A stretch of 64,000 nucleotides of DNA from NCBI GenBank assembly GCA_003216415.1, contig QCIY01000008.1, forward strand, positions 22,746 through 86,745, written 5' to 3'. Shown here piece after piece: positions 28,627 through 38,467 of this stretch (position 1 is its first letter; the number at the start of each line of letters is the position of its first letter). Both the position numbers and the translations under genes were made by a program. Below the pieces are notes generated by a model, which saw nothing but the letters and a program-made list of their open reading frames with translations, had not been told where the DNA came from and ran no database searches. The DNA comes from Prochlorococcus sp. AG-402-O16. GTDB taxonomy: Bacteria > Cyanobacteriota > Cyanobacteriia > PCC-6307 > Cyanobiaceae.

Positions 28627-30306
28627 ATGCTAATACATTTAAAAATAGAAAACTTAGCCCTAATAGAGATTATAGAAATTAATTTCGAAAAAGGTTTAAA
28701 CATCATTACTGGGGATTCTGGTTCAGGAAAATCACTTATTTTAGATTCCTTAAATGTTTTATTTGGTGGAACCAATATACCTTTAAAGCACTTAATACGT
28801 CCAGGGAAAGATCATTGCATTATTGAGGCAAAATTTTCTTCTTCTTTTCAAATTAATAAATGGTTAATTAGAAATGGTTTTCAAACTAGTTCTTCATTAA
28901 TACACATCAAAAGAATATCCTATAGAAAAAATAATAAAATTTTAACCAAATATAGCCTTAATAATTTATCAATTAATAAAAAATCATTAGAAGAAATTGG
29001 ACGATTTTTAATAGATTTTGCAGGCCAATCAGATACTTTTATATTTGATTCTCAAGATAAGAGAAGATTAATTATAGATGATTTATCTTCGCAAGAATTG
29101 AGAGAGACTAGTGCAAAGATTAAAACAATATGGGAGGAAGGTGAGGTTTTAAAAGGATTTATGCATGAAAAAATAGAATCTTTTAGGAAACAAGAAGAAA
29201 ATAACCTGTTAAGTAAACAAATGTTGAAGAGTTTGGAAGAAGCTAACTTAAATTCTAGTGAGGAAATCTTAGAATTAGAGTTATTAGAAAATAAACTTGT
29301 AAATAACCTTGAAATAAATAATTCAATTCAATTAACTTTAGATAACTTAAATAAATTTAGTCATGATGAACCATCAGTTGCCTTTTTGATAAATCAATCA
29401 ATAAAAAATCTCAATAAAACAGTAGATTTTGATTTAAAAATTCAAGACTTTAGACAAAAGTTATTACATATCCAAACTTATGTTGAAGATCTAATCCTCT
29501 CTCTCAATTCATACATACAAGACATAGATAATCATGAATCTAATCTTTCAGAAATACAAAAAAGATTATTTTTTTTAAAAAACTTGCAAAGAATGTTTTC
29601 ATTGGATCTAGCTCAATTAATTCAAAAGCGAGATGAATTAAGGTCATATTTTTTAAAAAATGATCAAGATAATGAGATTCTTAATATGAAAAATGAAATC
29701 AGAAACTTGCAAAGTAATTTAAATTCTTTATTTCTTACTCAATCTACTGAAAGAAAAAAAATTGCTAAACAGCTACAAAATTCAGTAGTCTCTATTTTAA
29801 AAAATCTAGGATTAGAAAATGCAAACTTTTCAATTCAATTTTCTGAATGCAAGCCTTCTGGAGATGGAATTGATAATATAAATTTTTTGTTTTCGGCTAA
29901 TCCCGATCAGAAGCTTGCCCCATTATCAAATGTTATTTCTGGTGGAGAAATGTCAAGATTTTTATTAGCTATTAAATCGAGTATTTCAAAAAAACCAAAT
30001 ACTTTCTTTTTAGATGAAATAGATAATGGTTTAAGTGGTAAGTCTTTATTTTCTTTGGTTGAGCTAATAAAAAAAATTTCTAAAGACCAACAGGTTTTAT
30101 GTATTACACATCAGCCTTTCTTAGCCGCTGGAGGATTTGCTCATTTTAAAGTTAATAAAAATGTAGTTGATGGAATAACGTATACCTCAATATCAAAACT
30201 AGCTACAAAAAAACAAAGAAAACACGAACTAATAGAGCTAATTGGGGGAGGTTTTCGAGAAGCGAATGATTACGCTTCTCGACTTCTTGAAAGGTCGGCA
30301 GCATAA
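28627..30306 (+). CDS. recN: DNA repair protein RecN
   Basis: RecN is an SMC-like ATPase that acts at double-strand breaks. The N-terminal half-ATPase has GDSGSGKSLILDSL (about residues 34-47). A coiled-coil middle with many Leu/Glu/Lys/Asn repeats follows. The C-terminal half shows the signature VISGGEMSRFLLAIKS and the Walker-B stretch TFFLDEIDNGLSG, then CITHQPF. Length is 559 residues, near the usual 550-560. uvrA begins 54 bases downstream on the same strand, so recN-uvrA form a repair gene pair. The divergent UbiB gene starts 68 bases away. Confidence 0.95.
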   Translation: MLIHLKIENLALIEIIEINFEKGLNIITGDSGSGKSLILDSLNVLFGGTNIPLKHLIRPGKDHCIIEAKFSSSFQINKWLIRNGFQTSSSLIHIKRISYRKNNKILTKYSLNNLSINKKSLEEIGRFLIDFAGQSDTFIFDSQDKRRLIIDDLSSQELRETSAKIKTIWEEGEVLKGFMHEKIESFRKQEENNLLSKQMLKSLEEANLNSSEEILELELLENKLVNNLEINNSIQLTLDNLNKFSHDEPSVAFLINQSIKNLNKTVDFDLKIQDFRQKLLHIQTYVEDLILSLNSYIQDIDNHESNLSEIQKRLFFLKNLQRMFSLDLAQLIQKRDELRSYFLKNDQDNEILNMKNEIRNLQSNLNSLFLTQSTERKKIAKQLQNSVVSILKNLGLENANFSIQFSECKPSGDGIDNINFLFSANPDQKLAPLSNVISGGEMSRFLLAIKSSISKKPNTFFLDEIDNGLSGKSLFSLVELIKKISKDQQVLCITHQPFLAAGGFAHFKVNKNVVDGITYTSISKLATKKQRKHELIELIGGGFREANDYASRLLERSAA

Positions 30307-30359
30307 AATAAAAAAAATTCCACTATAATAGATTTTTTAAATCATAAATAGATTTAAAT

Positions 30360-33263
30360 ATGGTTATGAAAACCGATAATAGTTTTGAACAAGATAATTC
30401 AATCAACATAAGAGGAGCTCGGCAGCATAATTTAAAAAATATTGACCTTTCTCTGCCTAGGAATAAATTTATAGTCTTTACTGGCGTTAGTGGAAGTGGT
30501 AAAAGTTCTTTAGCCTTCGATACGATCTTTGCGGAAGGTCAAAGAAGATATGTTGAGAGCCTTTCAGCATATGCAAGGCAATTTTTGGGTCAAGTAGATA
30601 AACCAGATGTTGACAATATAGAGGGCTTATCGCCTGCTATTTCAATTGATCAGAAATCTACAAGTCATAATCCGCGATCAACAGTTGGAACAGTAACGGA
30701 GATACAAGATTATCTAAGATTGTTATTTGGCCGTGCTGGCGAGCCGCATTGTCATCACTGTGGAATTCCAATTGCACCTCAAACAATTGATGAAATGGTT
30801 GATCAGATTCTTCTATTGCCAGAAGGTACAAGGTATCAACTGCTGGCTCCTGTTGTAAGAGGGAAGAAAGGAACACATGCAAAATTAATAAGTGGACTAG
30901 CAGCTGAGGGCTTTGCCAGAGTAAGAATTAATGGTGAGGTGCGAGAACTTGCAGATAGTATTGAATTAGATAAAAATCATATTCATAATATCGAGGTAGT
31001 AGTTGATAGATTAATTGCTCGACAGGGAATAGAGGAAAGATTGAATGACTCTTTACAAACTTGTCTCAAAAGAGGCGATGGTTTAGCAATAGTGGAAGTT
31101 GTTCCAAAAAAAGGAGAAAACTTACCTTCTAATTTAGAGAGAGAAAAATTATATTCAGAGAATTATGCTTGTCCTGTTCATGGTTCTATTGTAGAAGAAC
31201 TTTCTCCTAGACTATTCTCCTTTAATAGTCCATATGGGGCTTGTCCAGATTGTCATGGGATTGGTTATTTAAAAAAATTTACTGCGGATAGAGTTATACC
31301 AGATAAAACATTACCTGTTTATGCGGCAATAGCTCCTTGGAGTGAAAAAGATAATACTTATTATTTTTCATTACTATATTCAGTAGGGCAAGCTTATGGT
31401 TTTGAATTAAAAACCCCTTGGAAAGATTTAAGTGACCTTCAAAAGAAGGTTTTACTTTTAGGGTCGGACAAACCAATACTAATTCAAGCAGATAGCCGTT
31501 TTAAAACTTCTAGTGGTTTTGAAAGGCCTTTTGAGGGGATTCTACCGATACTAGAAAGGCAATTGAATGAAGCTAATGGAGAATCAGTTAAGCAAAAGTT
31601 AGAAAAGTACCTAGAGCTAGTGCCTTGTAAGACGTGTTCTGGAAAAAGATTAAGACCAGAGGCTTTGGCTGTTAAACTTGGACCTTATAACATAACTGAT
31701 TTAACTTCTATAAGCGTTTCTGAAACCTTAACTCACATCGATCGAATCATGGGATTAAGTAAGACTAAAAGGGAAAATATATCTTTATCTGAAAAACAAA
31801 AGCAGATAGGTGAATTGGTTTTGAAAGAGATTCGTTTACGTTTGAAGTTTTTAATTAATGTAGGTTTAGATTATCTAACTTTAGATAGACCAGCTATGAC
31901 TTTGTCTGGCGGAGAGGCTCAGCGTATTAGATTAGCTACGCAAATAGGTGCAGGTCTTACTGGAGTTCTATATGTATTAGATGAGCCAAGTATTGGTTTA
32001 CACCAGAGAGACAATGACAGATTATTAGAAACATTAAAGAGTTTAAGAGACCTAGGAAATACTTTAGTTGTTGTTGAACATGACGAAGATACTATGAAAT
32101 CCGCAGATTATTTAGTTGATATCGGACCAGGTGCAGGTGTTTATGGTGGCGAAATTATTGCTAAAGGGTCATATCAAGACGTTTTGAAATCAGAGAGATC
32201 ATTAACTGGGGCTTATCTCAGTGGTAGGAAGTGCATTCCTACCCCAAAAGAACGTAGATCATCTATCAAAAAAAGTTTAATTTTAAATAATTGTTCAAAA
32301 AATAACTTAAAGGATATATCTGTAGAATTTCCTTTAGGAAGATTAGTTTCTGTAACAGGAGTAAGTGGGAGTGGTAAAAGTACCTTAATAAATGAATTAC
32401 TTCATCCAGCCTTATGTCATTCTTTAGGATTAAAAGTTCCTTTTCCTCAAGGTGTGAAAGAGTTAAAGGGTATAAAGGCAATTGATAAAGTTATCGTCAT
32501 TGATCAATCTCCAATAGGGAGAACACCAAGATCAAACCCTGCCACCTATACAGGTGCTTTTGATCCTATAAGGCAGATATTTACTGCAACAGTGGAAGCA
32601 AAAGCAAGGGGCTATCAGGCCGGTCAATTTAGTTTTAATGTGAAAGGTGGAAGATGCGAAGCGTGTAAAGGACAAGGAGTCAATGTTATCGAAATGAATT
32701 TTTTACCTGATGTATATGTTCAATGTGAAGTATGCAAAGGAGCTCGTTTTAATAGGGAAACTCTTCAAGTTAAATATAAAGGATTCAATATATCTGATGT
32801 TTTAGAGATGACTGTTGAACAAGCTGCAGAAACTTTTTCTGCTATACCTCAAGCAGCTGATAGATTATCTACATTGGTAGATGTAGGCTTAGGATATGTC
32901 AAATTAGGTCAACCTGCTCCAACATTATCTGGTGGAGAGGCTCAACGAGTTAAGTTGGCTACAGAATTATCTAAAAGGGCTACTGGAAAAACTCTATATT
33001 TGATTGATGAACCAACTACAGGTTTAAGTTTTTATGACGTTCATAAATTAATGGATGTAATACAACGATTGGTAGATAAAGGTAATTCTGTAATTGTTAT
33101 CGAACATAATTTAGATGTAATTAGATGTTCAGATTGGATTATTGATTTAGGACCTGATGGAGGAGATAAAGGTGGCGAAATTATTGCAGAGGGTATTCCT
33201 GAAGATGTGGCCCAACATCCCACAAGCCACACAGCAAAATATCTTAAAAAAGTTCTCAAATAA
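30360..33263 (+). CDS. uvrA: Excinuclease ABC subunit A
   Basis: UvrA detects bulky and UV-induced lesions and loads UvrB in nucleotide excision repair. Two ABC ATPase modules are complete: P-loops GVSGSGKSSLAFDTI (about residue 42) and GVSGSGKSTLINELL (about 664), with signatures LSGGEAQRIRLATQI and LSGGEAQRVKLATEL. Zinc modules show CPVHG/CPDCHG and CEACKGQG/CEVCKG. Length is 967 residues, standard. It follows recN and precedes a 200-base gap. The gap contains A+T-rich sequence and the ribosome-binding site of the next gene; no other feature was seen in it. Confidence 0.98.
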   Translation: MVMKTDNSFEQDNSINIRGARQHNLKNIDLSLPRNKFIVFTGVSGSGKSSLAFDTIFAEGQRRYVESLSAYARQFLGQVDKPDVDNIEGLSPAISIDQKSTSHNPRSTVGTVTEIQDYLRLLFGRAGEPHCHHCGIPIAPQTIDEMVDQILLLPEGTRYQLLAPVVRGKKGTHAKLISGLAAEGFARVRINGEVRELADSIELDKNHIHNIEVVVDRLIARQGIEERLNDSLQTCLKRGDGLAIVEVVPKKGENLPSNLEREKLYSENYACPVHGSIVEELSPRLFSFNSPYGACPDCHGIGYLKKFTADRVIPDKTLPVYAAIAPWSEKDNTYYFSLLYSVGQAYGFELKTPWKDLSDLQKKVLLLGSDKPILIQADSRFKTSSGFERPFEGILPILERQLNEANGESVKQKLEKYLELVPCKTCSGKRLRPEALAVKLGPYNITDLTSISVSETLTHIDRIMGLSKTKRENISLSEKQKQIGELVLKEIRLRLKFLINVGLDYLTLDRPAMTLSGGEAQRIRLATQIGAGLTGVLYVLDEPSIGLHQRDNDRLLETLKSLRDLGNTLVVVEHDEDTMKSADYLVDIGPGAGVYGGEIIAKGSYQDVLKSERSLTGAYLSGRKCIPTPKERRSSIKKSLILNNCSKNNLKDISVEFPLGRLVSVTGVSGSGKSTLINELLHPALCHSLGLKVPFPQGVKELKGIKAIDKVIVIDQSPIGRTPRSNPATYTGAFDPIRQIFTATVEAKARGYQAGQFSFNVKGGRCEACKGQGVNVIEMNFLPDVYVQCEVCKGARFNRETLQVKYKGFNISDVLEMTVEQAAETFSAIPQAADRLSTLVDVGLGYVKLGQPAPTLSGGEAQRVKLATELSKRATGKTLYLIDEPTTGLSFYDVHKLMDVIQRLVDKGNSVIVIEHNLDVIRCSDWIIDLGPDGGDKGGEIIAEGIPEDVAQHPTSHTAKYLKKVLK

Positions 33264-33449
33264 AAAATTTTGTTGTATTTCTTTGTATCTTTAATTATTT
33301 AAGTTAAACGAGAGTCTTCTTTAGAGGGTCATAATACTAGTCTATAACTTATTTTTTAAAAACTTTTGCATTAAATAAATTTAAAATCATAATGCTTTCT
33401 TAATATTTACTTTGAAAATTCATCTTATTTGTATTAAAGGCGGTTGATC

Positions 33450-33454
33450 GGAGG
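33450..33454 (+). promoter_or_regulatory. Strong Shine-Dalgarno site for the sucrose-phosphate-synthase-like gene
   Basis: GGAGG lies nine bases before the ATG at 33464. Few other starts in this window have so clear a site, so it firmly supports this start codon. Confidence 0.75.
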
Positions 33455-33463
33455 ACTTGCTGA

Positions 33464-34873
33464 ATGAGGTTGAAATTTCTACATTTACATTTACATGGTC
33501 TTATACGCTCTAAAAATCTTGAATTAGGCAGAGATGCAGATACAGGAGGGCAAACACAATATGTTTTAGAGCTCGTTAAAAGTTTGGCTAATACTTCCGA
33601 AGTTGACCAAGTAGACTTAGTTACGCGTTTAATCAATGATTCAAGAATAGATGATGAATATTCTCAAGAAGAAGAATTTGTAGAACCTGGAGTAAGAATT
33701 TTAAGATTTGAATTTGGACCTAATAAATATTTAAGAAAGGAATTGCTTTGGCCTTATTTAGATCATTTAACTGAAAGCCTTATCTCTTATTATAAAAAAA
33801 ATAATAAGCCTAATTTTATTCATGCTCATTATGCAGATGCTGGATATGTAGGAGTTAAACTAAGTAAATTTTTAAATGTTCCACTTATTTTTACTGGTCA
33901 TTCTTTAGGAAGAGAAAAAAAGAGGAAATTGATTGATACTGGTTTAAAAACTAATCAAATAGAAAAGCTTTATTCCATAAGTAAAAGAATTGAGGCAGAA
34001 GAAAAAGCGTTAAAGTCTGCAGATATTGTTGTTACAAGCACTAAACAAGAGTCAGTTTATCAATATTCTCAATATTCTTCTTTTTCACCTCAAAAAGCTA
34101 AAGTAATTCCACCTGGTGTTGATCATAAAAAGTTTCACCATATTCATACGACAACAGAGATAGCTGAAATTGACAATATGATGAGACCTTTTCTAAAGGA
34201 TTCTACTAAACCTCCATTATTGACTATTTCTAGAGCTGTACGAAGAAAAAATATTCCTTCTTTGATTGAGGCATATGGAAGGTCTGAAAAATTAAAAAGA
34301 AAAACTAATTTAATTTTAATTTTGGGTTGTCGAGATAGTACTTCGAAACTTGATCCTCAACAAAAAGATGTATTCCATAATATTTTTGAAACTATTGATA
34401 AATATAATTTGTATGGAAAGGTAGCTTATCCAAAAAAGCATCTTCCAACTCATATACCTGCTTTATATAGGTGGGCTGCTAGCAGAGGGGGTGTATTTGT
34501 AAATCCAGCCCTAACAGAGCCTTTTGGTTTAACCCTTCTTGAAGCTTCTTCATGTGGATTGCCAATAATATCAACAAATGATGGAGGACCAAAAGAAATT
34601 CGATCAAAATGTGAAAATGGACTCTTAGTAGATGTTACTGATATTAATAAGTTGAAACTTATTCTTGAAAAAGGAATTTCTGATAATGATCAGTGGAAAT
34701 TATGGAGTAGAAATGGAATTGAGGGCGTTAATAGGCACTTTAGTTGGAATACTCATGTACGTAATTATTTGTCAATACTCACAGAAGAGTTTTTAAGGTC
34801 CAATAGTCATTCTTCATCTGATATTAAACAGAGTTGTTTAAAAGGAAGTTCTTCACTTATAAAACCCCATTGA
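33464..34873 (+). CDS. Sucrose-phosphate synthase-like GT4 glycosyltransferase, no C-terminal phosphatase domain
   Basis: This resembles sucrose-phosphate synthase, which joins UDP-glucose and fructose-6-phosphate. The GT-B fold is complete: GRDADTGGQTQYVLELVK at the start, IHAHYADAGYVG, FTGHSLGREK, SRAVRRKNIPSLIEA, and the donor-site block NPALTEPFGLTLLEAS (about 345-360), then TNDGGPKEI. At 469 residues it has only the glucosyltransferase unit; fused HAD sucrose-phosphatase-like domains seen in longer cyanobacterial enzymes are absent. A separate phosphatase would be needed to make sucrose, or the product may be glucosylglycerate-like; I cannot tell. Its last 67 bases overlap the convergent small gene. 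A strong ribosome-binding site precedes it. Confidence 0.86.
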   Translation: MRLKFLHLHLHGLIRSKNLELGRDADTGGQTQYVLELVKSLANTSEVDQVDLVTRLINDSRIDDEYSQEEEFVEPGVRILRFEFGPNKYLRKELLWPYLDHLTESLISYYKKNNKPNFIHAHYADAGYVGVKLSKFLNVPLIFTGHSLGREKKRKLIDTGLKTNQIEKLYSISKRIEAEEKALKSADIVVTSTKQESVYQYSQYSSFSPQKAKVIPPGVDHKKFHHIHTTTEIAEIDNMMRPFLKDSTKPPLLTISRAVRRKNIPSLIEAYGRSEKLKRKTNLILILGCRDSTSKLDPQQKDVFHNIFETIDKYNLYGKVAYPKKHLPTHIPALYRWAASRGGVFVNPALTEPFGLTLLEASSCGLPIISTNDGGPKEIRSKCENGLLVDVTDINKLKLILEKGISDNDQWKLWSRNGIEGVNRHFSWNTHVRNYLSILTEEFLRSNSHSSSDIKQSCLKGSSSLIKPH

Positions 34874-35052
34874 TCAAATACTTTAGGATCAGGGTGAAGA
34901 ATTAGTTGATTTTTATCAGTTTTCTTTAGTTTGAAGCCTTTTTTAGATAGTTTTTTCATTAAGTTAGCAGTTTCTTCAAATCTTGATGCCATTGCATCAA
35001 GACTTGAACAGTCACTTGTTAATCCATTATCTTTCCATGTAAAAAAACTCAT
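34807..35052 (-). CDS. Small conserved-looking protein of unknown function
   Basis: This open frame of 81 residues begins MSFFTWKDNGLTSDCSSLDA. It reads like a real globular protein with a helical first half (MASRFEETANLMKKLSKKGF) and a strand-rich second half (LKKTDKNQLILHPDPKVF). It resembles short conserved hypotheticals of marine picocyanobacteria that I recall but cannot name. It overlaps the 3' end of the sucrose-phosphate-synthase-like gene by 67 bases tail to tail. It lies ten bases before the mraY stop on the same strand, so it could be the last gene of the DUF3134-mraY run read in reverse order. No function is assigned. Confidence 0.65.
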   Translation of the reverse strand: MSFFTWKDNGLTSDCSSLDAMASRFEETANLMKKLSKKGFKLKKTDKNQLILHPDPKVFDQWGFISEELPFKQLCLISDEE

Positions 35053-35062
35053 AACAAATTTT

Positions 35063-36139
35063 TTAAAGATTGATTTTTAAAACTATACCTAAAATTACAA
35101 GTAAAATGTTAATTTTCCAAAAATTTTCAACTATTTTCTGTTCCTTCACTCCTTTAAGTTCAAAATGGTGGTGCAGTGGAGTCATTAAAAATATGCGTTT
35201 ACCTCTGTGAAAAAATTTTTTTGTAATTTTAAAAAACCCTACTTGAATTATTACTGATAAAGATTCAATAATAAATATTCCTGAGAAAATAGATAATGTA
35301 AAAACGCTATTTGTTAATAACGCTATGGAACCTAGAATCGCACCAATACTTAAAGATCCTGTATCACCCATAAATATTTTTGCAGGATAATTATTGAATT
35401 TTAGAAATCCTAAGCATATAGCTGACATTGAGTAACATAAAATACTAAAAACAATAAGCTCTTGTTGTTCTTTCATTAATATTTCTGTTCCTAATCCATA
35501 AAAGACAATCCCACTACATCCAGCTGCTAATCCATCTAGTCCATCAGTCAAATTTACTGAATTACTTATGCCAACTAGTACTAAAAAAGAAATGGGCAAT
35601 ATGCAAATATTCATATTTATTCCCCAAGAGTCAGATACATTAATAAATGGATTTATTAAATTTTTTTCATAGGCTAACAATGTAAAAAATATTGAGATGA
35701 TACTTTGTAGAACAAATTTTTCTTTTGTTTTTAACCCGGTGTTCTCTTTATTTTTAATGCTTAAATAATCATCTAAAAATCCTATAATGAAGAAACCAAA
35801 AATAGTAATTAATAAAAGCAATAATTTTAGGGAACCTAAATTTATAGTTATTATCAAAAGAAAAATTAAAAAAGGGATTATCATAAAAATCCCACCCATT
35901 GTGGGGGTATTACTTTTTTCAAAGTGTTTAGCAGGACCTTCAGTCCTAATATTTTGAAGTAAATTTAACTTTTTGATTATCTTGAGACCATTCTTTGTTA
36001 TGAATAAAGAAATAAAAAAAAATAATATATAAATTCCTATAAAAATAAAATTATTAAAAAAATAGGAGGTTAATCCTACAGCAAAAGTATTTAATATTAA
36101 TAAAGATTTGAAGTTAAACTTTTTAATCTTCCCAATCAT
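35063..36139 (-). CDS. mraY: Phospho-N-acetylmuramoyl-pentapeptide transferase MraY
   Basis: MraY transfers phospho-MurNAc-pentapeptide to undecaprenyl phosphate, making lipid I in the cytoplasmic membrane. About ten hydrophobic segments span the 358 residues. Signature blocks are GPAKHFEKSNTPTMGG, GFLDDYLS (DDY motif), NLTDGLDGLAAG, FMGDTGSLSIGA and TPLHHHFELKG. All expected catalytic Asp and His residues are present. The ATG at 36139 overlaps the DUF3134 gene upstream by 17 bases, suggesting coupled translation. It is not adjacent to other mur genes; murB and murC are on the far side of the origin candidate. Confidence 0.96.
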   Translation of the reverse strand: MIGKIKKFNFKSLLILNTFAVGLTSYFFNNFIFIGIYILFFFISLFITKNGLKIIKKLNLLQNIRTEGPAKHFEKSNTPTMGGIFMIIPFLIFLLIITINLGSLKLLLLLITIFGFFIIGFLDDYLSIKNKENTGLKTKEKFVLQSIISIFFTLLAYEKNLINPFINVSDSWGINMNICILPISFLVLVGISNSVNLTDGLDGLAAGCSGIVFYGLGTEILMKEQQELIVFSILCYSMSAICLGFLKFNNYPAKIFMGDTGSLSIGAILGSIALLTNSVFTLSIFSGIFIIESLSVIIQVGFFKITKKFFHRGKRIFLMTPLHHHFELKGVKEQKIVENFWKINILLVILGIVLKINL

Positions 36140-36401
36140 CTTCTGAAGTATCTTCTTCAGTTTTATAATCTTCTTTTTCTCCCATTAGTGCTGAAAGTTC
36201 TTCTTCTTCTATCGTACTAATCTCTTGAGAGTCACCTTCTTTTTCAGCAACAAGTCTTTCAGTATTTTCAAGCCAAGATAGTAGATCAGGTTCATCTCTT
36301 AATGGCAAAACAGGAGCTGGATCATCTCTGTGGTAGCAAGTTAAAGCGGGGTTGACTTCAGAAATATCGTTTAATCTAAGTCTTAGTTTATTTGAATCCA
36401 T
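36123..36401 (-). CDS. DUF3134 family small acidic protein
   Basis: This 92-residue acidic protein matches the cyanobacterial DUF3134 family. The core is NPALTCYHRDDPAPVLPLRDEPDLLSWL, followed by ENTERLVAEKEG. The tail is Glu/Asp-rich and ends DDWED. No membrane or catalytic motif is visible. It overlaps the start of mraY by 17 bases and is divergent from a small membrane-protein gene with 37 bases between the starts. The role is unknown. Confidence 0.78.
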   Translation of the reverse strand: MDSNKLRLRLNDISEVNPALTCYHRDDPAPVLPLRDEPDLLSWLENTERLVAEKEGDSQEISTIEEEELSALMGEKEDYKTEEDTSEDDWED

Positions 36402-36438
36402 TAAAGTTTATGTTCTATATATAAGATAATACATAATA

Positions 36439-36648
36439 ATGCACACGAAAACTTTGTTTGATAAAGGAAATTTAAAATACTATTTTATCTGGCTAGTTTC
36501 ACTTTTGCTGTCTGGATTATTTAAACTTATTGGATACTTGAATCCCAATGTTTTAATAATTAATAACTTTCTTCTGTTATTACTAGTTTTTGGTCCAGCT
36601 CTTTTAGTTACAATAATATTAGTTTTTAATAAGTTTTCAAATTCTTAA
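36439..36648 (+). CDS. Small putative two-helix membrane protein
   Basis: This frame encodes 69 residues with two hydrophobic segments, at about residues 15-33 (FIWLVSLLLSGLFKLIGYL) and 41-64 (NNFLLLLLVFGPALLVTIIL), separated by a short Asn/Pro turn. It starts with ATG and is followed by argG after 36 bases. Nothing else covers this stretch. The composition and position suggest a real small membrane protein, but no family is recognised. Confidence 0.55.
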   Translation: MHTKTLFDKGNLKYYFIWLVSLLLSGLFKLIGYLNPNVLIINNFLLLLLVFGPALLVTIILVFNKFSNS

Positions 36649-36684
36649 TTACGTCAAAACTTTAAATTTATGGAGCAAATTTAG

Positions 36685-37899
36685 ATGCAGCAGGTAAAAA
36701 AAGTTGTACTAGCTTATTCTGGTGGTGTAGATACGAGCGTTTGTATTCCATATTTAAAGAATGAATATGGAATCTCAGAAGTGGTTACTTTTGTGGCAGA
36801 TCTTGGACAAGGTGAGGATTTAGAACTTATTAGACAAAAAGCTTTAAATTCTGGTGCATCTAAATCAATCGTTGGTAATTTAGTTAATAATTTTGTTGAG
36901 AGATATGCTTTCCCCGCTATAAGAGCTAACGCACTATATCTTGATAAATATCCTTTATCTACAGCCCTTGCTAGGCCTTTAATTGCTGAAAATCTTGTAA
37001 ATATTGCTAGAGAGATTAACGCTGATGCAGTAGCTCATGGATGCACTGGTAAAGGTAATGATCAGGTGCGATTTGATTTAGCAATTAATGCTTTAGGCCC
37101 TGATTTGAAAATAATTACTCCTGCAAGGGAGTGGAATATGAGTCGAGAAGAGGCAATAGTATATGGAGAAAAATTTGGTATTCCTGCACCAGTATCAAAA
37201 AAATCACCATATTCAATAGACGTTAACTTACTTGGTAGGAGTATTGAAGCGGGAATATTAGAAGATCCAATGCAAGAAGCACCTGAAGAAATTTTTGCAA
37301 TGACATCATCAATTGATAATTCACCTGATTCGCCTCAAGATGTAGAAATTGTTTTTAATAATGGGTTTCCAGTTGGAATTAATGATGAATTTTTAACTCC
37401 AGTACAGATTATGCAAAAAGCTAATGATCTTGCAGGTGAGCATGGTTTTGGAAGAATAGATATGATTGAAGATCGTGTAGTAGGAATTAAAAGTAGAGAA
37501 ATTTATGAAACACCTGGTCTTCTACTTTTAATAAAAGCTCATAAGGAATTAGAGAGCATAACATTAAACCCAGATGTTATCGACTTTAAGCAAATAGTTG
37601 AAAAAAAATGGGGTCAATTAGTTTATCAAGGTTTTTGGTTTGGCCCTCTTAAAGATAGTTTAGATGCATTTATTTCATCTACTCAAACTTCAGTTAATGG
37701 AAGAGTAAAGATTAGACTTCAAAAGGGGAACGCAACAATAGTTGGAAGAATGTCCGAAAATAATTCACTTTATAGGGAAGATTTGGCAACTTATAGTCGA
37801 GATGATGTGTTTAATCATTCTCTTGCAGAGGGTTTTATCTATATGTGGGGTATGTCTAATAAAATATGGGCTGAGTTAAATCCAAAAACAAATGATTAA
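36685..37899 (+). CDS. argG: Argininosuccinate synthase
   Basis: ArgG joins citrulline and aspartate using ATP. The N-type ATP-pyrophosphatase P-loop [12 protein letters not shown] is at about residues 10-21. [14 protein letters not shown] near residue 117 is the aspartate/ATP site, and [15 protein letters not shown] and EIYETPG follow. Length is 404 residues with an ATG start ([11 protein letters not shown]). The stop is three bases from the convergent rpsF stop. Together with argH in this window it completes the last two steps of arginine synthesis, although the genes are not adjacent. Confidence 0.97.
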   Translation: MQQVKKVVLAYSGGVDTSVCIPYLKNEYGISEVVTFVADLGQGEDLELIRQKALNSGASKSIVGNLVNNFVERYAFPAIRANALYLDKYPLSTALARPLIAENLVNIAREINADAVAHGCTGKGNDQVRFDLAINALGPDLKIITPAREWNMSREEAIVYGEKFGIPAPVSKKSPYSIDVNLLGRSIEAGILEDPMQEAPEEIFAMTSSIDNSPDSPQDVEIVFNNGFPVGINDEFLTPVQIMQKANDLAGEHGFGRIDMIEDRVVGIKSREIYETPGLLLLIKAHKELESITLNPDVIDFKQIVEKKWGQLVYQGFWFGPLKDSLDAFISSTQTSVNGRVKIRLQKGNATIVGRMSENNSLYREDLATYSRDDVFNHSLAEGFIYMWGMSNKIWAELNPKTND

Positions 37900-37902
37900 C
37901 AT

Positions 37903-38364
37903 TTAAGATTCTGCATTTTCTTTGGTTTCAGCATCATCTTTACCTGGAGTTGAAGCATCAGGGATTGTTACAGGTTGTTTTTCTTTAGATTCAATGTTGG
38001 CATCTGGATTGTCTTTATTTGCTGATTGAGATGTGCTTTTATTAGAAGGTCTTGGGGTTGGTAAAGGCCCTTCTTGTTTAACTGTCATGTATCTTATGAC
38101 ATCATCACTAAGTCTCATTGCTTTTTCAATTTTAAAAATATGTTGTCCATCACCTTGATGACTCAATTGAACGTAAATTCCTTCCCTATGTTTGGCTATT
38201 TGATAGGCTAATCTTCTCTTGCCCCTCATTTGACTATCCAGAATAGTACCGCCAAATTCTTTTAAAAGTTTATTGTATTTGTCAATGTGATTAGTTACTT
38301 CATCTTCCGCAATATCTGGGCGGAGGATATACATGGTTTCGTAATAAGATTGTTGATCGTTCAT
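37903..38364 (-). CDS. rpsF: 30S ribosomal protein S6
   Basis: S6 is a small-subunit protein that binds with S18 on the platform. The S6 fold fills about residues 5-100: [44 protein letters not shown] and [15 protein letters not shown]. The remaining 50 or so residues are an Asn/Lys/Pro-rich acidic tail, longer than in E. coli. The open frame extends four codons upstream to a TTG at 38376; I chose the ATG at 38364. No S18 gene is next to it. Confidence 0.94.
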   Translation of the reverse strand: MNDQQSYYETMYILRPDIAEDEVTNHIDKYNKLLKEFGGTILDSQMRGKRRLAYQIAKHREGIYVQLSHQGDGQHIFKIEKAMRLSDDVIRYMTVKQEGPLPTPRPSNKSTSQSANKDNPDANIESKEKQPVTIPDASTPGKDDAETKENAES

Positions 38365-38467
38365 AATTTCAGACAAGGTCTTTGGCTCATAAATTGGTGT
38401 GATGAGCGTCTGTTCATTATTTACGATACATTACGACGGACAGTTTCTTAAAAATTAAGATCATTTT

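Noticed and set aside
34807..34873. Frameshift or assembly error at the 3' end of the sucrose-phosphate-synthase-like gene
   Set aside because: No HAD-domain sequence is seen in any plus-strand frame after 34873, so a simple frameshift does not restore a longer protein.
38365..38467. S6:S18-type ribosomal-protein leader upstream of rpsF
   Set aside because: The 5' region is unusually G+C-rich for this genome and could fold, but I could not identify the conserved CCG-containing stem that defines that leader. A covariance-model search would decide.
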